Shown one piece after another: positions 5,532-13,462 of a DNA stretch of 20,826 nt. Both the position numbers and the translations under genes were made by a program. Under the pieces are notes generated by a model. The model did not search any database, was not told the origin of the DNA, and saw only the letters and a list, made by a program, of their open reading frames with translations. Each line of letters starts with the position of its first letter. The stretch's first letter is position 1. Source of the DNA: Phycisphaerales bacterium (lineage in GTDB: Bacteria; Planctomycetota; Phycisphaerae; Phycisphaerales; SM1A02); NCBI GenBank assembly GCA_030748455.1, contig JASMLY010000030.1:1-20826 (forward strand), in the 5' to 3' direction.

Positions 5532-7275
5532 GCAAAGCAAACAATTTGTGCTCAAAGTTTCGTCGGCCTGAACGATGATCGTGCAACATTGATGCTACAA
5601 ATTTTTTGTTGATGTTGAGTCCAGAAAATGCGTCTTCGCAGAGCAGTGTGTCCCCTGCGAGTTGACCCAATGAACTTTGATCGCTCCGTAACCAACTTGC
5701 AAGCGGGACCGCAAATCCCATTTTGGGTCGTTCAACACATTGCTCTGGCAGATATTTTTTAGCGATCGTTTTAAGCACGCTTTTACGACCTCCAGAAATC
5801 AGTTCGCGTGTCGTTAATTTGGAAACTGCATTTCGCACCCGCATCGAAAGTAATGGACATCGAACCTCAAGTGCAACATACATCGAAGCAACATCAACTT
5901 TGCGTAGCAAATCTCCTTCGAGATACTTTTCAATATCAAATTGTTGCAATCGCGAGAGCGAACTTTCCCCATGCAACGGAACTATTGGGTCTACGAATGG
6001 TTCACCTGTTAACAATTCGATTTCATCCCTAGAAAAAATCGACGCTATCGAAGCTACACCGAAGCTGCTCCAATCTTTTGCTGCGCTAGACATTCGAGCA
6101 AGTTTCTGAAGCCAAGTCTTTGGCCTTGTCCCACCTTGCAAAGGAAAGCGTGCTACGAGCCAATGCCAGCGAGCAAGTGTTTGGATTGCCAAATATCGGT
6201 TATACCCCAGGAACAATTCATCCCCTCCGTCACCAGAGAGTGCAACAGAAACCTCTTCTCGAGCTGCTCTGCTCACCCAATACGTAGGCAAAATAGAACT
6301 ATCTGCAAATGGCTGGCCAAGTTGACCCATTAAGTTGAGCAAATCGTTTGCGGGATCCATCGAAACTCGCAAAGTTTCATGTGTTGTCCCAAGATGCTTC
6401 GCTACCTCCTTCGCATACTGCGATTCATCATAGGCAGGATCATCCATTTTAACGCAGTACGTTTTGAGGTTGCCCAGTTCTTGTTGCGCGAAGGTTGCGA
6501 TCAAGGACGAATCAAGTCCGCCGCTTAAAAAACATCCAAGGGGAACATCTGATTCTAGATGATCGATGACACTTCCCCTGATTGCACCTTCAATTGATTC
6601 GTCCGTTGGTTTGAGAAGAACACGTGCTTTTTGCACACTTTGGACAGGTTGAATCAACGTGTCGCAATCTGTCATATATCCAAGTTGCAAGTACCGTTGT
6701 AACGCAGTTGAGCTGTACTGTTGCAGACTAAGTTCGCGTGCGATTTGTTGTAGTGGTGCTGGGTTTGAACAAAAGATACACCCATCTCCTGCTTCACCGA
6801 GGTGTAACACATACAAAGGCTTCTGTCCATAAGGGTCTCGCATGAGTGTGAGTTGCAGAGTCCTTCGATCCCAGAATGCAACTGCGTACATCCCATCAAT
6901 GTGCGAAGGCATCTCTTCCCCCCAATGTGTATATGCGTGAAACAACGTTTCGCTGTCACTGTGATCACTGGCAAAAACAGCACCTTCGTTCGAGAGTTCT
7001 TTTCTCAGCTGCCCGTTGTTATAGACACAGCCGTTAAAGACCATCGCTACATCAGGCGATTCTCCCGCGTACGACACCATCGGTTGCCCCCCACCAGCGT
7101 GATCGATGATGCTCAGACGCCGATGCAGCAGAATAACCTCGGTATCCCCAACCTGATCATGGAACCTTCTCGCGGCATCAGGACCCCGCCTCTTGATCGA
7201 ATTATCAAGGAGCGTGACCCAATTCTCAGGAATTGGTCGTCCATCTCGTCTACAAATGCCCGCAATACCGCACAT
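5479..7275 (-). CDS. asnB: Asparagine synthase (glutamine-hydrolysing)
   Basis: AsnB converts aspartate, ATP and glutamine to asparagine, AMP, PPi and glutamate. I place the start at 7275 because the mature enzyme needs Cys next to the initiator Met as nucleophile (MCGIAGICRR); the frame stays open upstream to an ATG at 7296, which would bury that Cys. The N-terminal glutaminase domain has RRLSIID, NGCVYN (residues 81-86) and SDSETLFHAY. The synthetase domain has the PPi loop SGGLDSS (251-257), LSGDGGDELFLGY (from 346), EVRCPLL and KMGFAVPL. The family usually has NGEIYN, so Cys83 replaces Glu. The product is 598 residues, normal for AsnB. It converges with and overlaps aspS by 53 bp and diverges from the transporter at 7295 across only 19 bp. 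Confidence 0.94.
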   Translation of the reverse strand: MCGIAGICRRDGRPIPENWVTLLDNSIKRRGPDAARRFHDQVGDTEVILLHRRLSIIDHAGGGQPMVSYAGESPDVAMVFNGCVYNNGQLRKELSNEGAVFASDHSDSETLFHAYTHWGEEMPSHIDGMYAVAFWDRRTLQLTLMRDPYGQKPLYVLHLGEAGDGCIFCSNPAPLQQIARELSLQQYSSTALQRYLQLGYMTDCDTLIQPVQSVQKARVLLKPTDESIEGAIRGSVIDHLESDVPLGCFLSGGLDSSLIATFAQQELGNLKTYCVKMDDPAYDESQYAKEVAKHLGTTHETLRVSMDPANDLLNLMGQLGQPFADSSILPTYWVSRAAREEVSVALSGDGGDELFLGYNRYLAIQTLARWHWLVARFPLQGGTRPKTWLQKLARMSSAAKDWSSFGVASIASIFSRDEIELLTGEPFVDPIVPLHGESSLSRLQQFDIEKYLEGDLLRKVDVASMYVALEVRCPLLSMRVRNAVSKLTTRELISGGRKSVLKTIAKKYLPEQCVERPKMGFAVPLASWLRSDQSSLGQLAGDTLLCEDAFSGLNINKKFVASMLHDHRSGRRNFEHKLFALLTLALWAQQPRTRVPAG

Positions 7276-7294
7276 GCTTGGTAGCCTACCTAAC
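7276..7294. promoter_or_regulatory. 19-bp divergent gap with central palindrome
   Basis: The gap between the asnB and transporter start codons is only 19 bp and contains GGTAG-C-CTACC (7280-7290), a perfect palindrome. Promoters for both genes must lie within it or inside the opposite gene, so a protein bound here would affect both. On the minus strand the sequence before asnB (AGGTAGG) resembles that before aspS. No clear -10 or -35 was found. Confidence 0.35.
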
Positions 7295-8584
7295 ATGAAG
7301 AAACGGCGAACGAATCTCTTAACATTTTTGATCCTTCTTGGACTTGTCCTCGGTGCCCTTTATGGGGAGTTTGGGCTCTACCAAGCAGGTGTTTCCATCG
7401 ACAGTACGCACTGGCTCAAAGAAGCTGGCGACATCGTGCTCATTAGACCTTTGAAACTTCTCATTATTCCACTCATCCTTTTCAGTGTGATCGCTGGTAT
7501 TTCAAACATCGGTGATCCTGCAAAACTTGGGCTTATTGGTTCCGCTACCCTGCTCTATTACTTTGCAACGATGTTCCTCGCTGTCATTTTGGGAACGACC
7601 TTGGTGACCCTGATTGCACCGGGCATTCTTGCTCCTGAGGTACAGGAAGCTCTGAGACAAAGCGGAAATGTCTTTGAGGTCCCTGCAAGCTCAACACAAA
7701 CCTTAGGGTCTTCATGGATGAGCATTTTGCATCAAATTGTTCCTACGAACGTCTTCAGCGATATGGTCAACGGCCGCCCATTGGGCATCATTGTGTTCGC
7801 CATTGCATTTGGACTTGCACTCGCAGCTGGAGGTGAAAAAACGAAAGTTGCTCGACAGGTTTGCAGCGGCGCTTTTGAAGCAATCATGATTTTAGTTCAT
7901 TGGGTCATTTGGCTTACACCCATTGGTGTGTTTTTTCTCGTGGCTTGGACAGTTGGACGCATTGGGTTTGACTCCGTTACAGGTCCACTTGGCAAATATA
8001 TGGGGACGGTTCTTGCTGGTTTGTGCATTCATGGGTTCTTTGTCTTGCCATTTGTCTTATGGCTTTTCACTCGAGAGCAACCATTCCGATTTTTGTGGCG
8101 GATGAAACGGGCACTGATGACAGCGATTGGCACCGATTCTAGTTCTGCCACCTTACCTGTCACAATTGATGCCGCTGAAAATGAAGGAGCCTGTTCAAAG
8201 CGAGCAGCCAATTTCGTGCTTCCACTTGGGGCTACCATCAACATGGACGGCACAGCCCTCTATGAAGCAGTTGCAGTCGTGTTTCTCTTTCAACTCTTTG
8301 GAATTGAACTTGAAATGACACAATTGATGATCGTCGTCATCACAGCAACTCTAGCAGCTGTTGGGGCTGCAGGGATTCCTTCTGCGGGATTAGTCACTAT
8401 GGTGATTGTGATTGCAGCAGTGAACACGAGTTTGACAGGAACAAACGATCAACCGCTACCAGTTGCCGCAATCGGCATCATCATTGGCGTTGATCGTATT
8501 CTTGATATGTTCCGAACCGCTGTGAATGTTTGGGGAGACGCAGTGGGAGCAAAAATTATGACCAAGCTTGCTCCAGATGATTGA
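7295..8584 (+). CDS. Dicarboxylate/amino acid:cation symporter (DAACS, GltP-like)
   Basis: This is a secondary carrier of the sodium/proton-dicarboxylate family (PF00375) that brings aspartate, glutamate or C4-dicarboxylates across the inner membrane. Signatures are the hairpin serine motif TDSSSATLP (from residue 280), NMDGTALYEAVAVVFLFQ (from 316), AAGIPSAGLV in the second hairpin and DRILDMFRTAVNVWGD. Arg407 in DMFRT is the residue that binds the side-chain carboxylate in GltPh, which favours acidic substrates. I chose MKKRRTNLL as the start: it gives 429 residues, the family size, and a Lys/Arg-rich cytoplasmic end before the first helix. The frame is open back to 7193, but that part overlaps asnB and reads as its shadow. 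It converges with trxB, with 36 bp between stops and no hairpin terminator. Confidence 0.92.
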   Translation: MKKRRTNLLTFLILLGLVLGALYGEFGLYQAGVSIDSTHWLKEAGDIVLIRPLKLLIIPLILFSVIAGISNIGDPAKLGLIGSATLLYYFATMFLAVILGTTLVTLIAPGILAPEVQEALRQSGNVFEVPASSTQTLGSSWMSILHQIVPTNVFSDMVNGRPLGIIVFAIAFGLALAAGGEKTKVARQVCSGAFEAIMILVHWVIWLTPIGVFFLVAWTVGRIGFDSVTGPLGKYMGTVLAGLCIHGFFVLPFVLWLFTREQPFRFLWRMKRALMTAIGTDSSSATLPVTIDAAENEGACSKRAANFVLPLGATINMDGTALYEAVAVVFLFQLFGIELEMTQLMIVVITATLAAVGAAGIPSAGLVTMVIVIAAVNTSLTGTNDQPLPVAAIGIIIGVDRILDMFRTAVNVWGDAVGAKIMTKLAPDD

Positions 8585-8620
8585 TGTGTGCCCCAAGACG
8601 TATCGCTCGATGTACGGAAT

Positions 8621-9583
8621 CTACTGTGCGAGGTAGTGTTCCGCGTCAATTGCTGCTTGGCAACCCATGCCCGCTGCGCTGATCGCTTGCCGGTACTGAG
8701 GGTCTGCAACATCGCCCGCTGCAAAAACGCCGTTGATATTTGTAGCACTCGTTCGAGTTTCGAGCGTAATGTATCCCTTGTCATCAAGTGCCACACCACT
8801 ACCTTTTAGAAATGCTGTTGCAGGTGTATGCCCAATCGCAACAAACATACCTCGAACAGAGAGCGTGGATTCTTCCCCAGTTTGTGTATCCTTCAGAAGA
8901 ACACCGGTTATCGAATCTTCACCTAGTACATCAACAACTACCTTGTTCCAAAGAGGTGTTGCTTTATCTGAATCAAAGATTCTCTGTTGCATTGCTTTTG
9001 ATGCTCTGAACTCGTCACGTCTGTGAATGATAAATACTTCAGAAGCAAACTTTGTGAGATAACTTGCTTCTTCCAACGCACTGTCTCCACCACCAACCAC
9101 AGCGAGTGGTTGATCTCGATACACCGGCAACGCGCCATCACAAACAGCGCACGCACTGACTCCTCCACCACTCATTGCCAATCGCATTTCATTTTCAAGA
9201 CCCAGCCAATTTGCAGTAGCACCCGTTGCAATAATCACGGCACTTGCCAAAATTTCTTCACCAGAATCAGTTTTCAAGGCATATGGTTTTTTTGAAAAGT
9301 CACAAGAAACTATGTCATTTGACCTGATCCGTGCACCAAAACGCTCAGCTTGTTTTTGAAAGCCTGCCATGAGCTCTGGCCCTGTAATTCCCTCAGGAAA
9401 CCCTGGATAATTCTCGACCTCTGTGGTCAACATCAATTGACCACCTGGCAAAACAATCGAGGGATTACTTTTTGGAACCCCAATGACACACAATGGGTTG
9501 AGGTCTGCTCTTGCTGCATAAATTGCGGACGTCCACCCAGCTGGTCCGCTACCAATAATGACGACATTTTCTAATTCTGACAT
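8621..9583 (-). CDS. trxB: Thioredoxin reductase
   Basis: This FAD enzyme passes electrons from NADPH to thioredoxin. The 320-residue protein shows the FAD loop GSGPAG (11-16), the redox disulfide CAVC (145-148, usually CATC), the NADPH loop GGGDSALEEA (from 164), HRRDEFRAS (187-195), which marks NADPH rather than NADH use, and the C-terminal FAD motif GVFAAGDVADPQYRQ. I take the ATG at 9583, giving MSELENVVIIG. The frame is open to 9634, but that would overlap the upstream gene by 49 bp and add residues foreign to the family. The upstream gene stops two bases before this ATG, and AAGG lies just before it, so translation is probably coupled. Confidence 0.94.
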   Translation of the reverse strand: MSELENVVIIGSGPAGWTSAIYAARADLNPLCVIGVPKSNPSIVLPGGQLMLTTEVENYPGFPEGITGPELMAGFQKQAERFGARIRSNDIVSCDFSKKPYALKTDSGEEILASAVIIATGATANWLGLENEMRLAMSGGGVSACAVCDGALPVYRDQPLAVVGGGDSALEEASYLTKFASEVFIIHRRDEFRASKAMQQRIFDSDKATPLWNKVVVDVLGEDSITGVLLKDTQTGEESTLSVRGMFVAIGHTPATAFLKGSGVALDDKGYITLETRTSATNINGVFAAGDVADPQYRQAISAAGMGCQAAIDAEHYLAQ

Positions 9584-9585
9584 AG

Positions 9586-11058
9586 TTACCTTACAAGCCC
9601 TGCATTTCGTTCTAAAACTTTCAGTGGTGGCCACAAAATCATATCTAACGATTCTTCTCCTGCACGATCATCCTCATTGTTTGACCCAACTCCATACAAA
9701 ATACATGCGCCTGGGTCGACCCACAATCGATCGCTGTTTACAGTATCAATCGCAGTTTTGTCTTCGATTCTTCGATAATGAAAATGCCCAACCGGAGCGT
9801 TGTACAACGACCAATCTGAATCTGTACGCTTATCTAAATCTTTAAAGAGATCGAGATTACTTGTACGTTGTAAAAATTGCGCGTACATCATTTTCAAACT
9901 CTTGGGATACACACCAAAATGATTTTTATATCCGCACAGTGCTGCCGAAACTGCTGTGCCATTAATTTGAGTCCATAGAACATCCCGTTGAAAAAACAAA
10001 TCTTGTATATCTCGAACGATTAACTTCACGGCAGCATATCGAACAGGGTTTGTATTTTCTAATTCTGAATTAATTTTTAACTGGGGATGGAACGAACGCA
10101 ACCGCCAACGCCTCCACCAATCATCGTGAATGTCAACAAGTTGTTCTGCTGCCGCATCGTGACCCCCATGTATGGACGCAATCATTTCCCAAAATTTTGC
10201 TGCACCAAATCGAGTCAGCGGTTCTTGCTCTACTTGCATGTCGGTTAATATTTCTCTGAATTGTGCTGCGTCTGCATCACCCGTAGATGTAAACAACTCA
10301 TCGAGTAACGCTCTTGCCACTATTTGATCGCCAGTTGGCAAAAGCAATCTCGAAGAGTCGACCCTTAAGTACGGAATCCATTCACGTGCAATTTCACTAA
10401 ATTTTTCAGGAGATATCGAATCTCGATAGGTCGAAAACATAGCTCGAAAGTTTGCGAGCCCATCGCCAAGCATTTTCATAAATGTAATTTTTTCATCAAC
10501 GAAAATACGGTCGCAAAATTTACGAAGCACAATGAGTTCTGCCATAGCAAGTTTTAATGCTCTGTCTGATTGCCCAGCTTCAAAGAGTCGATAACTCTCC
10601 GATGTTGCCCAAAGGCATGCAAGCCTCACTGTATCAATGTACGAAAAACCGTGTTTATGCAATTGACCATCTACACCAATCTCAGCAAAGATACCTTGAT
10701 CAAGGTACCCAGAAGGAAGCCCTTCGGTTCCATAGGGAAGGCCAATAATAATTCTTCCTGCAGAGGTTAGGAATGCCGCTTCCATATGTTCATTGTGTGA
10801 CGCCCAACTTGCAACTTCAGACCAACCTTCCATCCCAGGCCAGACGGTATTCATATTCCATGAATTACTCAGCGGTTGGGGAGGTTCTGTCATTTCAAGA
10901 CATGCCCCGAAGAACACTTTCCATGCTTGACCTTCTTCCGTCCCTTGGACAAGATCAGATTGATTCAACTTCGCGATGACGTCATCCGTACTACCCGCCA
11001 AAAGTTGTGTTGTCATGAGGGAAATTGTTGTAAGACAAATAAATAATCGGTGGATCAT
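9586..11058 (-). CDS. Exported protein of unknown function, in operon with trxB
   Basis: I do not recognise a named family for the whole 490 residues. The N-terminus (MIHRLFICLTTISLMTTQLLAG) is a signal peptide with a likely signal peptidase I site after LLA; there is no lipobox. The middle is mostly helical-looking and soluble, with two Trp-rich stretches. The C-terminal ~120 residues resemble the end of type II secretion pseudopilin-like proteins common in Planctomycetota: a helix followed by HFGVYPKSL, then FHYRR, CILYGVGSNNEDDRAGEE and DMILWP, i.e. the YSVGxNGxDDGG...DIxWP pattern. AAAGG lies nine bases before the ATG. It is upstream of trxB with a 2-bp gap, so the two are probably transcribed together, which may hint at thiol redox or only at co-transcription. 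Confidence 0.8.
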   Translation of the reverse strand: MIHRLFICLTTISLMTTQLLAGSTDDVIAKLNQSDLVQGTEEGQAWKVFFGACLEMTEPPQPLSNSWNMNTVWPGMEGWSEVASWASHNEHMEAAFLTSAGRIIIGLPYGTEGLPSGYLDQGIFAEIGVDGQLHKHGFSYIDTVRLACLWATSESYRLFEAGQSDRALKLAMAELIVLRKFCDRIFVDEKITFMKMLGDGLANFRAMFSTYRDSISPEKFSEIAREWIPYLRVDSSRLLLPTGDQIVARALLDELFTSTGDADAAQFREILTDMQVEQEPLTRFGAAKFWEMIASIHGGHDAAAEQLVDIHDDWWRRWRLRSFHPQLKINSELENTNPVRYAAVKLIVRDIQDLFFQRDVLWTQINGTAVSAALCGYKNHFGVYPKSLKMMYAQFLQRTSNLDLFKDLDKRTDSDWSLYNAPVGHFHYRRIEDKTAIDTVNSDRLWVDPGACILYGVGSNNEDDRAGEESLDMILWPPLKVLERNAGLVR

Positions 11059-11182
11059 AAAAAGTACCTTTGTTTGGAGTATCTAAGGACGACGAGTGTA
11101 CCAAATGAGAGCCTATCCCATAGCCGAATATACGCTCCTGCGATATCATTCTCCTCTACTATCCCGAATTGGAGAACAAATT
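11059..11182. promoter_or_regulatory. Divergent region upstream of ald and the exported protein
   Basis: The gap is 124 bp. A possible -10 for ald, TATCAT, lies at 11144-11149 but without a good -35. GGAG at 11171-11174, eight bases before ATG 11183, is a clear Shine-Dalgarno and fixes the ald start. No palindrome comparable to those in the other divergent gaps was seen. Confidence 0.35.
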
Positions 11183-12292
11183 ATGAGTATTGTTGGTGTT
11201 CCTACAGAAGTAAAAAAAGACGAATATCGCGTTGGCATGCGTCCCGTCGGTGCTGAGGTTCTCATCCGTGATGGACATGAGGTTCTGATCCAATCCGGCG
11301 CAGGAACGGGCAGTGGGTACGATGATGCCCTCTACAGGTCAGTGGGCGCACAAATCGTCGACACAGCGCAGGAGGTCTGGGGGACCGCGGATCTTGTCGT
11401 TAAGGTGAAGGAACCACAACCCACCGAAGTCGAACTCATTCGTAAGAACCAAACGGTCTTCACCTATTTTCATTTCGCAGCAGACAAGGATCTCACCATT
11501 GGGTGCCTTGAACAAGAATGTATCTCTGTTGCGTATGAAACACTCACAGATGATCTTGGGCACCTTCCACTACTCACCCCGATGAGCGAGATCGCAGGGA
11601 AACTTTCCGTTCAGGAGGGTGCAAAGTATCTCGAACGTCCCCAAGGTGGTCGCGGCATACTACTTGGAGGCGTACCAGGTGTTGAGGTTGGCAAGGTTCT
11701 CGTTCTCGGTGGTGGTGTTGTTGGGACATGTGCTGCAAGTGTTGCTGCTGGCATGGGCGCCGATGTCGTCATTATGGATATCAGCATCGACCGAATGCGA
11801 GAACTCGGAGAGTTCATGCCCGCCAACTGCAAAACAATTTACTCAGACCCTGAAGCGATCCGCGATCATCTTGCGTGGGCTGATTTAGTCATTGGAGCTG
11901 TGCTCATCCCTGGTGCAAAAGCACCAAATCTCATTACCCGAGAAAATCTTTCTCTGATGAAATCTGGTTCAGTCATCGTTGATGTTGCCATTGACCAAGG
12001 CGGCTGCGTTGAAACAGCAACTGTGACAACGCACTCTGATCCAATCTATACGATTGACGGCGTTGTTCATTATTGTGTAGGCAACATGCCCGGAGCAGTC
12101 GCACGAACATCAACACAAGCACTTACAAACGCTACGATGCCTTGGGTACAAAAACTTGCTTCAATTGATGCTGACACTTTAGCAAAGCGTGATCACCATT
12201 TCGCAAATGCAATCAACACAAATCGGGGGACGCTGACAAACCAACCTGTTGCAGAAGCCCATGGTCTTACCTTTGAGCCGCTCTCCGTTTAA
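11183..12292 (+). CDS. ald: Alanine dehydrogenase
   Basis: Ald catalyses the reversible NAD-dependent deamination of L-alanine to pyruvate and ammonia. The 369 residues match the family (about 370). The N-terminus MSIVGVPTEVKKDEYRVGM is the classic opening. Substrate residues are Lys76 in KVKEPQP and His97 in TYFHFAA. The NAD fold has GGGVVG at 176-181 with Asp199 for the ribose, and the ending NMPGAVARTSTQALTNATMPW is diagnostic. The start at 11183 is fixed by GGAG eight bases upstream; the frame is open to 11096, but those 29 residues have no counterpart in the family. The next gene starts three bases after its stop, so the two form an operon. Confidence 0.95.
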   Translation: MSIVGVPTEVKKDEYRVGMRPVGAEVLIRDGHEVLIQSGAGTGSGYDDALYRSVGAQIVDTAQEVWGTADLVVKVKEPQPTEVELIRKNQTVFTYFHFAADKDLTIGCLEQECISVAYETLTDDLGHLPLLTPMSEIAGKLSVQEGAKYLERPQGGRGILLGGVPGVEVGKVLVLGGGVVGTCAASVAAGMGADVVIMDISIDRMRELGEFMPANCKTIYSDPEAIRDHLAWADLVIGAVLIPGAKAPNLITRENLSLMKSGSVIVDVAIDQGGCVETATVTTHSDPIYTIDGVVHYCVGNMPGAVARTSTQALTNATMPWVQKLASIDADTLAKRDHHFANAINTNRGTLTNQPVAEAHGLTFEPLSV

Positions 12293-12295
12293 CTG

Positions 12296-13462
12296 ATGCA
12301 ATTGTATTTTGATAATGCAGCGACGTCGTACCCGAAACCTCAATGCGTTTTAGACGCTATGGTTTCTTACCACGATGGTTGCGGCGCAAGCCCCGGGCGT
12401 GGAGCATATGCACAAGCAATAGAAGCAACAAACACGCTTGACCATTGCAGAAAATTGCTCAGAGACCTCGTCAATGCACCACAGGAATCGCATTGCATCT
12501 TTACATTGAATTGCACAGACGCCTTGAACCTTGCAATACTTGGAATCGCGGCGCATCACGAACAACAGAATCAACAAGTCCACGTTGTTACAACGGCAAT
12601 GGATCACAATTCTGTGCTTCGTCCACTCACCGCTCTCGGACAGAGGGGCGTAACCCACACTGTGGTTCCCGCTTGCCCCGAAACAGGTCTCGTTCTCCCA
12701 AGTGCGCTTGCAGATGCTCTGACGCCCAATACTCGACTTGTAGCAGTCGCCCACGGATCCAATGTAACGGGTACAGTGCAAGAGATCGAGAAGATCGGCA
12801 ACGTTTGTGGTGACATCCCACTGCTTGTTGATGCAGCCCAAACGATGGGGCACACACCGATCGACATGCAATCAATGAACATCGATCTACTCGCGTTTCC
12901 GGGACATAAGGGACTCCTCGGTCCTCTAGGTACTGGTGGCTTACTCCTTCAACCAAACATTGAGAATATCATCGAACCACTCAGGTTTGGCGGTACTGGT
13001 AGTGCGAGTGAATTTCCTACACAGCCTTCGAACCTTCCAGACAAATACGAATCTGGCTCTCACAACATGGTTGGGATTTATGGATTAACAGAAAGTTTGA
13101 AATGGATTCACAAGAGAGGCGTCCTCCAACTCCACCAACATGAAATGAACTTATGTGATGCGTTCATTCGTGCTCTACGCACGATTCCATCTGTAAAGAT
13201 TGTTGGACCACAAACATCCTCCAACCGTTGTGGTGTTTTTTCTCTTTCATTTGAAGAAGACCCTTCGACGATTGCAAATCGCCTTGAATCAAGTGGAATA
13301 TGTGCTCGAGCTGGGTTGCACTGCGCTCCTCATGCACATGAAACAATGGGAACTACACAAAGAGGTGGAACTGTTCGTGTTTCCTTTGGCCCGTTTCACA
13401 CTGAAGAAGACATAGAACACCTTGTGCAAACAATTCGCCAATGCACAATGGCATTGGTTTAA
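12296..13462 (+). CDS. Cysteine-desulfurase-like PLP enzyme (aminotransferase class V)
   Basis: The 388-residue fold-type I PLP enzyme looks like the NifS-like subfamily TIGR01977. Landmarks are YFDNAATSYPKP at the N-terminus, ASPGRGAYAQA, HNSVLRPL, the PLP aspartate segment LLVDAAQTMGH, the lysine loop FPGHKG (Lys205) and GLHCAPHAHETMGT with the candidate catalytic Cys343. Such enzymes release sulfur from cysteine as a persulfide, leaving alanine, or act on selenocysteine or cysteine sulfinate; the exact substrate is not readable. It starts three bases after ald, so its alanine product could feed that enzyme (inference). Its stop codon shares the palindrome TTAA with the stop of the convergent channel gene. 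Confidence 0.88.
   Translation: MQLYFDNAATSYPKPQCVLDAMVSYHDGCGASPGRGAYAQAIEATNTLDHCRKLLRDLVNAPQESHCIFTLNCTDALNLAILGIAAHHEQQNQQVHVVTTAMDHNSVLRPLTALGQRGVTHTVVPACPETGLVLPSALADALTPNTRLVAVAHGSNVTGTVQEIEKIGNVCGDIPLLVDAAQTMGHTPIDMQSMNIDLLAFPGHKGLLGPLGTGGLLLQPNIENIIEPLRFGGTGSASEFPTQPSNLPDKYESGSHNMVGIYGLTESLKWIHKRGVLQLHQHEMNLCDAFIRALRTIPSVKIVGPQTSSNRCGVFSLSFEEDPSTIANRLESSGICARAGLHCAPHAHETMGTTQRGGTVRVSFGPFHTEEDIEHLVQTIRQCTMALV

Noticed and set aside
7193..7294. N-terminal extension of the dicarboxylate symporter
   Set aside because: The extra 34 residues are the shadow of asnB, and the family starts with the Lys/Arg-rich segment at 7295.
8585..8620. Terminator between the symporter and trxB stops
   Set aside because: I looked for a GC-rich hairpin with a T tract on either strand and found none in the 36 bp.
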